Positions 8,558-15,800 of a stretch of DNA of 64,000 nucleotides are shown piece after piece (within the stretch, counting starts at the first letter, position 1; the number at the start of each line of letters is the position of its first letter). Position numbers and translations under genes: made by a program. The stretch is from Lachnospiraceae bacterium (GTDB lineage Bacteria > Bacillota > Clostridia > Lachnospirales > Lachnospiraceae). The DNA lies in the NCBI GenBank assembly GCA_022792535.1, contig JAAWBG010000048.1, forward strand, positions 1-64,000, in the 5' to 3' direction. The notes beneath the pieces were generated by a model. It was not told the origin of the DNA and searched no databases. It was given only the letters and a program-made list of their open reading frames with translations.

Positions 8558-9145
8558 TTATAGGTTCTGACTGATCCAGGCGGTGATTTCCTGAATGCAG
8601 CAGTCCAGATCATGATTGGTAAAATAATTGTGGATTCCTGCCTGTTCCAGATGTTCTCTGGAAAAATCCGCCTCGTCTGCCAGAAACCGGCGGCAGAGTT
8701 CCGAGTATTTTGGTTCTGTCTGCATTCGTTCCCGATCCAGGGCGCGCTGCAGGCGTTCTCCGGGATCAAGGTCGATATAGAGCGGAACCAGACAATCTTT
8801 TCCAAAGTATTGCTGCAGAGCCAGATAAGATTCCAGAGTACCGATAATCAGATAGTGATAATGGCTCAGATTGATCTGGTGATCGTTTACAGTAAAGTAA
8901 CTCCAGGGACCATGAACTGTGTGATAGGTCCGCAGTTCAATAATCTTTCCCTGTTGTTTTAAATTTTCCAGATCTTGTTCTGTCAAAAAATAGTATTCGA
9001 TACCGTTTGTCTCACCATCCCGGATAGGACGGGTGGTATAAGATACCAGCGTCTTCAGAGGAAGACGTTTTTCAGATAAAATCCGCTTGTATATAGTGTC
9101 TTTTCCACAGGAACTTTTTCCCATTAAACAAAATATTTTTCCCAT
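8558..9145 (-). CDS. Guanylate-kinase-fold nucleoside monophosphate kinase
   Basis: 195 residues from ATG 9145. P-loop MGKSSCGKDT, followed by SYTTRPIRDGETNGIEYYFL, which matches the GMP-binding segment of guanylate kinases (SxTTRxxRxGExxGxxYxF). It lies between a yaaO homologue and yaaR, exactly where Bacillus has thymidylate kinase (tmk). The usual lid region is divergent (TYHTVHGPWSYF), so the substrate may not be GMP. The start codon lies at the predicted transcription start, suggesting a leaderless message. A longer frame starting upstream would overlap the promoter. Confidence 0.8.
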   Translation of the reverse strand: MGKIFCLMGKSSCGKDTIYKRILSEKRLPLKTLVSYTTRPIRDGETNGIEYYFLTEQDLENLKQQGKIIELRTYHTVHGPWSYFTVNDHQINLSHYHYLIIGTLESYLALQQYFGKDCLVPLYIDLDPGERLQRALDRERMQTEPKYSELCRRFLADEADFSREHLEQAGIHNYFTNHDLDCCIQEITAWISQNL

Positions 9146-9152
9146 AATCCAC

Positions 9153-9181
9153 ATTATAGTATAGCTGATGAAAAATTGCAA
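9153..9181 (-). promoter_or_regulatory. Strong sigma-A promoter for the kinase/yaaR/holB operon
   Basis: Minus-strand TTGCAA (9181-9176), exact 17-nt spacer, TATAAT (9158-9153). The expected +1 lies at about 9147-9145, coinciding with the ATG at 9145-9143 of the kinase gene. Confidence 0.75.
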
Positions 9182-9230
9182 AAGAAATCTGCTGGAAAAG
9201 GCTCCAGGCTGAACTGCTGCAAGCAGATAC

Positions 9231-10685
9231 CTATATTTTCACCACATGAATATTGTTGTTTTTAGCGTCGTGAAGTCCAATCACAGATAATCCCTGTTTT
9301 TCGCATTGAGCGATTGTGCGGAGAATGTTTCCGGTCAGGATTTCTCCGGGAGCCACTAGAGGGATGCCAGGGGGATACAGATAGATATATTCCTGGCTGA
9401 CATGACCGATAGAGGCTTTGAGGGGAAGGGTTTCCGTATGCTGTTCCATGGCCTGGGAAAGAGACATTCCAGGCTTTGGCATTTGATAGATCATTTCTGC
9501 AGTCAGAGGGTTTTCCTGGGACTGGGAAGGGTGGTATTTTCGGTCAATCATTTCCAAAGCGGATAAAAGCCGCTGAAACCCGATGGAGGTGTCTTTTAAG
9601 CTGGTAAGAGCCACCACATAATGTCCAGAAGTCATTTCCATCTGAAGATGATAATCCTGCAGAAGAATGTCATGCAGTTCCTTTCCTGTTAATCCTGTAT
9701 CGCCTGCAGCAATTAAAATCTTGGAGAAATCGTGGTCAAAGCAGGTTCCCGGCTCGCAGGAAGTTTTGTCAAAGATTTGAATATGGTGGAATTCTTTGGC
9801 GGTTTGGTAAAACTGATGCAGCAGCTCTGTAAATTTTGCCATGGGTTTTGCACTTTCTTCTTTTAAGAAACGAATACATTGTTCCATGGAAGACATCAGC
9901 ACATAGGAAGGCGAGCTGGTCTGGTAAATATTCAGAAAACGTTTTAGCAGATCCAGGTCTATTAAGTCAGAGTTCACATGAAGCAGCGCTGTCTGGGTGA
10001 GGCAGGGCAGGGTTTTGTGAAGGCTTTGTATCACGAGATCTGCGCCGCATTCCAGTGCAGAGCTGGGGAAATCTTTGGAAAAAGGAAAATGCGCGCCATG
10101 TGCCTCATCTACAATCAATGGAATGTTATGAGCATGGGCGAGATCGGCAATCGCACGGATATCAGACACGATTCCGTCATAGGTAGGCGAAGTGATAAAA
10201 ACACAGCCTGTCTGAGGAAAATCATGCAACGCCTGTTCTACATAGGCAGGGGGAATTGATCCGGAAATGCCGAATTGCGTAGAGGCAGGCAATAGATAGA
10301 TAGTTTCTAACTGCCGCAGGTAAGCGGCGTGGTAAGCAGATTTATGGCTGTTGCGGGACATTAAAAGGGTTCCGTTTCTAGGCAGGGCGGCGCTGATGGC
10401 GCTTAAGACGCCGCAGGTACTGCCGTTGATCAGATAAAAAGATCTCTTGGAACCGTAGAGTTCGGCAGCCCGCTTTTGCGCTTCTTTTAAGATTCCTTCT
10501 GCATAGTAGAGATTGTCAAATTCGTCAATTTCTGTAATGTCGATGGAGTAAGGATTAGGAAATTCCAGGGGGGCCCGCTTGTGTCCCGGCATGTGAAAAG
10601 GGTAATAATCACTTTGAGCATAAGTTTGTAATTTCTGATCCAGATAGGAAATCTTCTGGAGGGTATAAAATATATTGTTGGACAT
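9231..10685 (-). CDS. Orn/Lys/Arg decarboxylase-family PLP enzyme (YaaO-like)
   Basis: 484 residues. PLP-dependent fold-type I decarboxylase of the short, Bacillus SpeA/YaaO type that lacks the N-terminal wing domain. Motifs: FHMPGHK near the N-terminus, LINGSTCGVLSAISA, cofactor-contacting DEAHGAHFPF, and the Schiff-base lysine in SLHKTLPCLTQ. A C-terminal domain completes the family layout. The substrate (arginine, lysine or ornithine) cannot be fixed from sequence. Start ATG has CGGAGGA 9 nt upstream. It precedes the kinase gene with a separate promoter between them, the same neighbourhood as yaaO in Bacillus. Confidence 0.9.
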   Translation of the reverse strand: MSNNIFYTLQKISYLDQKLQTYAQSDYYPFHMPGHKRAPLEFPNPYSIDITEIDEFDNLYYAEGILKEAQKRAAELYGSKRSFYLINGSTCGVLSAISAALPRNGTLLMSRNSHKSAYHAAYLRQLETIYLLPASTQFGISGSIPPAYVEQALHDFPQTGCVFITSPTYDGIVSDIRAIADLAHAHNIPLIVDEAHGAHFPFSKDFPSSALECGADLVIQSLHKTLPCLTQTALLHVNSDLIDLDLLKRFLNIYQTSSPSYVLMSSMEQCIRFLKEESAKPMAKFTELLHQFYQTAKEFHHIQIFDKTSCEPGTCFDHDFSKILIAAGDTGLTGKELHDILLQDYHLQMEMTSGHYVVALTSLKDTSIGFQRLLSALEMIDRKYHPSQSQENPLTAEMIYQMPKPGMSLSQAMEQHTETLPLKASIGHVSQEYIYLYPPGIPLVAPGEILTGNILRTIAQCEKQGLSVIGLHDAKNNNIHVVKI

Positions 10686-10718
10686 AAATAATTCCTCCGA
10701 AATGAAATTATATGATCC

Positions 10719-10876
10719 CTGAAAGGCTTGAGTTTCCGTATTTTACAGTTCCGCAATGCCAAAGTGTCACGGAAAGCTGGTTTTCCAAACAATTTTTGTG
10801 CAAGATGTCCATGCTGCCTTTGGCAGCAAGACCTTTTGGCATAAATATAAAAAATACGAAAACTCAAGCTGAAAGG
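10719..10876. repeat. Candidate MITE-like palindromic element
   Basis: Terminal inverted repeats of 19 bp with one mismatch (10726-10744 and 10851-10869; GCTTGAGTTT.CGTATTTT). They are flanked on both sides by the 8-bp direct repeat CTGAAAGG (10719-10726 and 10869-10876). Inside lie a second inverted pair ATGCCAAA/TTTGGCAT (10756-10763, 10835-10842) and two hairpins (GGAAA..TTTCC 10771-10786; GCTGCC-TTT-GGCAGC 10813-10827). It encodes no protein. It occupies most of the 296-nt gap between divergent genes. Confidence 0.5.
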
Positions 10877-10981
10877 TTGTTTATAGTATACTGGAAAATT
10901 GATAAAATAGCTACTAAATCACAAAAATATGACACATATTCTCTTTGTGATCCGTTAATCACTGTGAAAGGAGGTTTTGGC

Positions 10982-11482
10982 GTGTCTTTGGATATTCAAG
11001 AACAATATGATAAGATCTATCGTTATTGCTATTTTAAGGTACAAGACTCTTGTTTGGCGGAGGATCTCACCCAGGAAACATTTCTCCGCTATTTTGCCCA
11101 GACCTCCTATATTCATCGGGGAAAACAATTGGCTTATCTCTATACCATTGCCCGGAATTTGTGCATTGATTATTATCGGAAGCCAAAGCATGTTCCCTGG
11201 AAAGAAGAATGGGAATTTTCTGGAAATTCCTGGTCTGACCAGGAACGGAAGATGAGAGAGCATCCTATGGAACAGGTGGAAGGGATGATTTCTCTGGAGA
11301 TGGCAGTAGAAAAGCTTCCCAGGGAAATGCAGGAATTAATTTTGCTGCGATATGTGAATGAGCTTTCTATCCGGGAAATCTGCAGAATCACTGGTTTGTC
11401 CAGAAGCAGTGAGTATCGAATAGAAAAAGAAGCCTTAAGACGGTTGAAAGAAATATTAGAGGAGGGATATTGTGGGAAATAA
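10982..11482 (+). CDS. ECF-like sigma-70 family RNA polymerase sigma factor
   Basis: 166 residues from the GTG at 10982, preceded by AAAGGAGG with a 7-nt gap; longer upstream frames lack such a site and run through the repeat element. Region 2: YDKIYRYCYFKVQDSCLAEDLTQETFLRYF and LAYLYTIARNLCIDYYRK. Region 4: LPREMQELILLRYVNELSIREICRITGLS followed by a recognition helix. Starts a four-gene operon with a membrane protein and an ABC exporter, so it likely controls their expression, probably including its own. Its stop overlaps the next gene by 11 nt. No classical anti-sigma gene is recognisable. Confidence 0.85.
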   Translation: MSLDIQEQYDKIYRYCYFKVQDSCLAEDLTQETFLRYFAQTSYIHRGKQLAYLYTIARNLCIDYYRKPKHVPWKEEWEFSGNSWSDQERKMREHPMEQVEGMISLEMAVEKLPREMQELILLRYVNELSIREICRITGLSRSSEYRIEKEALRRLKEILEEGYCGK

Positions 11483-12236
11483 AAAATCTCGGATCAAAAC
11501 ATCCTGGCTGAAAAAGGAGATACGCCAGTTATATCCGGCGCCTTGTCCAGAAAAAAAAGAAGATTTTTTGAGAGAATTTTCTTATCCTGCGGCTTCTAAA
11601 TGGGAAGTCATACAAATACAGATGGGGTATATTCGTAAAAGCGTATGGATTTTATCGCTGCTGCTGGTAGGAGCAGTTTTGGCGGCAGGGGAAAGCGGCT
11701 GGTGGAGCGGCACATCTTACGACGTACTGTGGAGATTGTCCGGCATTATGCCGATCCTGGCAGTTTTGGTAGTAACGGAAACTTTTCGTTCCAGTGTTTA
11801 TGGGATGGCAGAAATGGAAATGGCGGCAAAACATTATCTTCCCCAAGTGCTTCTGATACGGATGGGAATCATAGGGACTGTGGATTTTCTGCTGATTCTT
11901 TTGGGAATCCCTTTTGTGGTAAAAGAGGGAACAGTAGGCATATTTCGGACTTTAGTCTATCTTTTGGCGCCCTATCTGTGTACCTGTGCGCTGTCCCTTC
12001 AAATTCAAAAATGCCAAAGAGGAAGAGATACCCTTTGGTCCTGTATTTGCTGCGGGCTTCTGGTCAGCGGAATGAATCTGATCAGCAGGATCATTCAGGA
12101 CAAAATTTATGATATCGGAATATTTTACCTTTGGATCTGCGGATTACTGCTGCTTGTGTGTTTTTTATACCGGCAGATGAAACAGATTTTACATGGAATG
12201 GAGGAATGGGAATGGAACTTGTATTTGACCGAGTGA
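11472..12236 (+). CDS. Membrane protein of sigma/ABC operon
   Basis: 254 residues, GTG start at 11472 after GAGGAGGG, overlapping the sigma gene. The first 55 residues are basic and soluble, then about six hydrophobic segments (for example VWILSLLLVGAVLAAGESG, FLLILLGIPFVV, LLLLVCFLYRQM). No family is recognised with confidence. Its place right after the sigma factor, with a cytosolic N-terminus and membrane part, would suit an anti-sigma or regulatory subunit, or a third exporter component; this is inference. The 3' end overlaps the ATPase gene start. Confidence 0.65.
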   Translation: MGNKKSRIKTSWLKKEIRQLYPAPCPEKKEDFLREFSYPAASKWEVIQIQMGYIRKSVWILSLLLVGAVLAAGESGWWSGTSYDVLWRLSGIMPILAVLVVTETFRSSVYGMAEMEMAAKHYLPQVLLIRMGIIGTVDFLLILLGIPFVVKEGTVGIFRTLVYLLAPYLCTCALSLQIQKCQRGRDTLWSCICCGLLVSGMNLISRIIQDKIYDIGIFYLWICGLLLLVCFLYRQMKQILHGMEEWEWNLYLTE

Positions 12237-13066
12237 CAAAGCAGTATAAAAATAAGATAGCGGTGGACCGGGTGTCTCTCACTTTGACAAAGGGCGTCTA
12301 TGGCCTTCTGGGGGCGAATGGAGCTGGAAAGACCACGCTGATGCGTATGATGTGCGGGATCTTAAAGCCAGACAGCGGTGAGATTTTTTATGATGGAATC
12401 AAGGTGGAGGAAGAGAGATATCGGGATATTTTAGGCTATCTACCCCAGGAATTTGGTTATTATCCTGAATTTACAGCCTGGGATTTTCTCATGTATCTGG
12501 CTTCTTTAAAGGGAATCCCCAGGCGGCGGGCCAAAGAGAGGGTTTTAGAACTGTTGGAATTGACAGGACTTTCTTCTTCAGCCAAAAAGAAGGTCAAGAC
12601 TTTTTCAGGAGGTATGAAACAGCGTCTGGGAATCGCTCAGGCTTTGTTGAATCATCCTAAAGTCCTTGTACTGGATGAGCCAACGGCAGGGCTGGACCCA
12701 AAGGAGCGGGTGAGATTCCGAAACTTGATTTCAGAGCTGGGAACAGACAGGATCGTGCTGTTATCCACCCATATTGTATCAGATATAGAATACATTGCAG
12801 ATAAGATTCTGATTATGCGGGAAGGGGCTGTGATCCATAAGGGCAGCCGGGAGGAAATTATTCAGGTTATTGATCAAAAGGTTTGGGAGTGCAGAGTGGA
12901 CAGCAGACAGGCGGAGGATTTGATGGAACGGTATCCGGTGCTGAATATCCGTCAGGAAGAGCAGGGAACGTTTCTGCGGATTGTGTGTGAGGAAAAACCG
13001 GCAGAAAATGCGGTGAATGCAGAAGCATCTTTAGAGGATCTTTATCTCTATTATTTTAGTAAATAG
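12212..13066 (+). CDS. ABC transporter ATP-binding protein
   Basis: 284 residues from ATG 12212, chosen because GGAGG (12200-12204) is 7 nt upstream; an ATG at 12206 is too close. Walker A GANGAGKTTL, Q-loop in LPQEFGYYPEFTAWDFL, signature FSGGMKQRLGIAQ, Walker B VLVLDEPTAGLD, switch His in LSTHIVSDIE. Resembles ATPases of bacitracin/multidrug-type ABC-2 exporters. The C-terminal 70 residues are an accessory domain. It overlaps the preceding gene by 25 nt and pairs with the following permease. Confidence 0.9.
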   Translation: MELVFDRVTKQYKNKIAVDRVSLTLTKGVYGLLGANGAGKTTLMRMMCGILKPDSGEIFYDGIKVEEERYRDILGYLPQEFGYYPEFTAWDFLMYLASLKGIPRRRAKERVLELLELTGLSSSAKKKVKTFSGGMKQRLGIAQALLNHPKVLVLDEPTAGLDPKERVRFRNLISELGTDRIVLLSTHIVSDIEYIADKILIMREGAVIHKGSREEIIQVIDQKVWECRVDSRQAEDLMERYPVLNIRQEEQGTFLRIVCEEKPAENAVNAEASLEDLYLYYFSK

Positions 13067-13110
13067 GCAATTACTTAAATAGGTAATTTTTAGGAAAAGG
13101 AGAGACGGTT

Positions 13111-14241
13111 ATGAGAGAAATAGGAATACTGATTGGATATGAATATAAAAAGATACTGCAGAGGCGTTCTTCCTGGATCTCATTGGGAGTGGTATTGATC
13201 TTAGTGATTTTTGGAGGCATTGCCGGCGTAATAGGGGATTATTACATGGACGGAAAAAGAATAGGAAGCAATTATGATCTGGTGCGGCAGGAGCGGAAGG
13301 AATTGGAAAGTCTCACAGGAAGAAGGCTGGATGAGAAACTTTTTCCAGAAGTTCAAGAAGAGTTAAACGTAAGCGTATTATGTATGATGATTCAGCGGGA
13401 AATCGGAAGCAGAGTAAAAATTGACGGGGAAAATTTTTATAAGTGCCGGGAAAAAATGCTGGCGTCTAATTATCAGAGGGAAAAATTATCTGCCGGAGAA
13501 ATTGAGTTTCACAAAAAAGAAGAAAAGAAAATAGAGACGCCCTATCTCTATGGAAATATGATGGGATTTGAAAGGTATTTTTCCATTCAGAGTGTAAATG
13601 GTATATGTTTGTCTTTTGCGCTGGCGATCTGCTTTGCCCCTATGTTTGCCGGGGAGTATGCTTCTCGTATGGATGCTTTTGTGCTGACCACCCGGTTTGG
13701 AAAAAATAAATTGATTGCCGCAAAATTTCTTACAGGTCTCTCTTTCGCAGTGTTTTCTGAGCTTTTGGTTTTAGGGATCTCCCTGCTGGAGATCGGAATT
13801 TTTTATGGGCTCAGCGGATGGAATCTTCCAATACAAGTCAGCACCACAGGATTTTATTTCAGTCTTCCCATCAATCTACTGGAAATGCTGGGGATTACAG
13901 CAGGATGCAGCATTATGGCATTGTGTATGACAGTATTTTTTGTGATGTTTTGTTCTGTAAAGATAAAATCTTCCTTTGGGGTGATTATCTTAAACTTTAT
14001 CTTTATTTTTCTTCCAGAACCCCTTCTTTTGATGGTGGCGGAAAAACGATGGTTGTTTATGCTGGTCAACAGTATGCCCGCTTCCATGATGGAAGCCAGA
14101 GCCCCTATGGCGGATCAGTTATTTACAATGGGAAATCGGCATTTTTATTTTTACCAGTTGATTCCCGTGGTATATCTGTTTCTGATGGCAGGGCTGGCCT
14201 GGCGGACCTATCGAAGCTTTCATGACAGGGTCATTGTCTGA
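13111..14241 (+). CDS. ABC-2-type permease
   Basis: 376 residues. One N-terminal transmembrane segment (WISLGVVLILVIFGGIAGVIG), a large soluble loop of about 110 residues, then five hydrophobic segments, the usual layout of ABC-2 exporters partnered with a separate ATPase. AAAAGGAGAG ribosome site before ATG 13111. Substrate unknown. Last gene of the sigma-factor operon; no strong terminator is visible after it. Confidence 0.75.
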   Translation: MREIGILIGYEYKKILQRRSSWISLGVVLILVIFGGIAGVIGDYYMDGKRIGSNYDLVRQERKELESLTGRRLDEKLFPEVQEELNVSVLCMMIQREIGSRVKIDGENFYKCREKMLASNYQREKLSAGEIEFHKKEEKKIETPYLYGNMMGFERYFSIQSVNGICLSFALAICFAPMFAGEYASRMDAFVLTTRFGKNKLIAAKFLTGLSFAVFSELLVLGISLLEIGIFYGLSGWNLPIQVSTTGFYFSLPINLLEMLGITAGCSIMALCMTVFFVMFCSVKIKSSFGVIILNFIFIFLPEPLLLMVAEKRWLFMLVNSMPASMMEARAPMADQLFTMGNRHFYFYQLIPVVYLFLMAGLAWRTYRSFHDRVIV

Positions 14242-14325
14242 GCTTTAAAATATTTCAGAAGATAGAATCAAATCTGTAAAAAATGCATATACTGAGTGTA
14301 GGATGGTAAAAAAGTAACAAAAAAT

Positions 14326-14354
14326 TTGACATTTTCCAGATTATGGAATATAAT
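14326..14354 (+). promoter_or_regulatory. Consensus promoter of tRNA-fMet
   Basis: TTGACA (14326-14331), 17-nt spacer, TATAAT (14349-14354), both boxes perfect. The tRNA begins 12 nt after the -10. Confidence 0.9.
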
Positions 14355-14366
14355 AGATCCTATCAG

Positions 14367-14440
14367 CGCGGGATGGAGCAGTCTGGAAGCTCGTCGGGCT
14401 CATAACCCGAAGGTCGCAGGTTCAAATCCTGCTCCCGCAA
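14367..14440 (+). tRNA. Initiator tRNA-fMet (CAT)
   Basis: 74 nt without encoded CCA. Acceptor CGCGGGA/TCCCGCA leaves the C1:A72 mismatch typical of initiators. The anticodon stem has three consecutive G:C pairs (GGG-CTCATAA-CCC), another initiator mark, and the anticodon is CAT. D-arm GAGCAGTCTGGAAGCTC and T-arm GCAGG-TTCAAAT-CCTGC fold normally. Confidence 0.96.
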
Positions 14441-14445
14441 TTAAG

Positions 14446-14490
14446 AAGCACTACCGAAAGAGAAATCTGCCGGCAGTGCTATTTTATCTT
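14446..14490 (+). terminator. Terminator of tRNA-fMet
   Basis: Stem AGCACTACCG / CGGCAGTGCT with one mismatch, followed by ATTTTATCTT. It begins a few bases after the tRNA end. Confidence 0.75.
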
Positions 14491-14526
14491 ATAGGAAATT
14501 CCTTCGGATTTCCTATAAGATAAAAT
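14481..14526. repeat. Perfect 19-bp hairpin containing repeat motif TCTTATAGGAAATTCCTT (copy 1)
   Basis: Arms 14481-14499 and 14508-14526 are perfect complements around the loop TCCTTCGG. The motif TCTTATAGGAAATTCCTT (14487-14504) recurs at 14615-14632 and 22644-22661. The structure is symmetric, so it could terminate either strand. Confidence 0.7.
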
Positions 14527-14539
14527 AGAATGATCGCAC

Positions 14540-14580
14540 TGCGGCGGAGAGGAAATAAACCGCGGAAGCGGCCCGCCGCA
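14540..14580. repeat. GC-rich nested hairpin in intergenic region
   Basis: TGCGGCGG (14540-14547) pairs with CCGCCGCA (14573-14580), enclosing CCGC-GGAA-GCGG. The segment around it (ATCGCACTGC.GCGG, then AAA..CCGC) resembles 47601-47630, which lies downstream of the ferredoxin gene. A further hairpin AGAATCCT/AGGATTCT follows at 14586-14608. Both sites lie downstream of minus-strand genes. Confidence 0.5.
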
Positions 14581-14614
14581 GGCGGAGAATCCTACTTAGC
14601 AGGATTCTTTCTTG

Positions 14615-14632
14615 TCTTATAGGAAATTCCTT
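14615..14632 (+). repeat. TCTTATAGGAAATTCCTT repeat, copy 2
   Basis: Exact 18-nt match to 14487-14504 and 22644-22661; here without the second arm. Located just beyond the 3' end of the XRE gene. Confidence 0.6.
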
Positions 14633-14653
14633 TTTACCTTTATTTCATTACAT

Positions 14654-14851
14654 TTACTTTTCGATCCGAAGAATATCCTCCACGCCGCAGTCTAAGTAAA
14701 AACAGATTTTTTCTAATATGTCAAAGCTGATGCGGGTTGTTCTGTTGTGGTTTAGATTTCTGAGGGTAGTGATAGAGATTCCAGTATCTTTTGCCAGTCT
14801 GTTTTGAGAGATTCCTTTTTCATCCAGGACTTGGTTAAGCATAATTTCCAT
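14654..14851 (-). CDS. XRE-family helix-turn-helix regulator
   Basis: 65 residues, essentially a single Cro/C1-type HTH domain: GISQNRLAKDTGISITTLRNLNHNRTTRISFDILEKICFYLDCGVEDIL. The small size and lone domain match YozG/YdaS-like regulators. It lies 73 nt after the ATPase gene on the same strand and may form a unit with it. Target unknown. Confidence 0.88.
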   Translation of the reverse strand: MEIMLNQVLDEKGISQNRLAKDTGISITTLRNLNHNRTTRISFDILEKICFYLDCGVEDILRIEK

Positions 14852-14924
14852 TTGTAATCACTCCTAAATTATAGATTTCTATCGGTATAGAGTTTTCCCC
14901 AGGGAGTAAAAAATATGTATCTGC

Positions 14925-15665
14925 CTAATCGTTTAATAACCGGTTCAAAAGAGCTCCTCTGTGGTTGAGAAACATTTCTGTCACCTGATAACTTTCTGTG
15001 TCTTCATATTGACAGTATTTTATTTCCTGCTGGTCAAAAGAGAGGATCTCTGCCCCTGGAATTCCAAGAAGGATAGGAGAGTGAGAGGCAATCAGGAATT
15101 GAGAGCCCTTTTCAGCCATTTTTACAATCTGAATCAGCAGCGTGAGCTGGCGTTGGGGAGACAGAGCGGCTTCCGGCTCATCCATAAGATAGAGGCCGGC
15201 CTGATCAAAAGACTGGAAATAGGAAAGAAAACTTTCACCGTGGGATTGTTCATGCAAAGATTTGCCTCCATACTTTTGGTAGAAGATCTCTTTTGGGGTG
15301 TGATCCCGGTAATCTTCTGTTTTGCTGGCTACATTAAAGAAACTTTCCGCCCGGAAAAAATAGTTGGACTTGGGCCGGCGGTATCCTTTGGTGATGGAGA
15401 TGGCGTTCTGCAGTTCTGAAACATCGTCGAAGGTACTGAATCTGTAATTTAAGGTTCCGCCTTCTGGATTAAAACCGTAAGCTGTGGCAATCCCTTCTAA
15501 CAGCGTGGATTTTCCGGTTCCATTTTCACCGGCAAAAAAGGTGATATTCTGGGAAAATTCCAGCTCTGTAATCTGCCTTAAAGCAGTAATTTGATGAAGA
15601 TAAGAATCTTTTTCAATTTTATTCCAGTTCACGCGGATACTTTGGATAAATCTATCGCTGATCAT
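14925..15665 (-). CDS. COG3910-like AAA/ABC-type ATPase
   Basis: 246 residues. Walker A FFAGENGTGKSTLLEGIA, an ABC-like signature LHEQSHGESFLSYF, Walker B LYLMDEPEAALSPQRQ and switch-like IASHSPIL. The layout fits soluble SMC/ABC-type ATPases of the COG3910 kind, not a transporter, because no membrane partner is nearby. Its function is not established. It is divergent from cysK and followed by the XRE gene. Confidence 0.8.
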   Translation of the reverse strand: MISDRFIQSIRVNWNKIEKDSYLHQITALRQITELEFSQNITFFAGENGTGKSTLLEGIATAYGFNPEGGTLNYRFSTFDDVSELQNAISITKGYRRPKSNYFFRAESFFNVASKTEDYRDHTPKEIFYQKYGGKSLHEQSHGESFLSYFQSFDQAGLYLMDEPEAALSPQRQLTLLIQIVKMAEKGSQFLIASHSPILLGIPGAEILSFDQQEIKYCQYEDTESYQVTEMFLNHRGALLNRLLND

Positions 15666-15721
15666 AAAAACTTCTCCTGAATGTAGATATTCCTTTTCGA
15701 TACGAATATTTTACGGGGGTC

Positions 15722-15750
15722 TTGTTCCAGTGATAGGCTAATGATATAAT
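15722..15750 (+). promoter_or_regulatory. Promoter of cysK
   Basis: TTGTTC (15722-15727), 17-nt spacer, TATAAT (15745-15750), 50 nt before the cysK start. No T-box or S-box is visible in the short leader. Confidence 0.65.
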
Positions 15751-15800
15751 ACCAGAGGGAAAAAATCAATGAGATGTCAGTTTAGAAAGGATTCAAGAAA

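Noticed and set aside
10712-10981. 90-residue N-terminal extension of the sigma factor
   Set aside because: It runs through the palindromic element; the GTG at 10982 has an ideal AAAGGAGG.
12131-12211. Longer N-terminus of the ABC ATPase
   Set aside because: The extra 27 codons are a frame-shifted reading of the preceding membrane gene and lack a ribosome site; ATG 12212 fits the family start.
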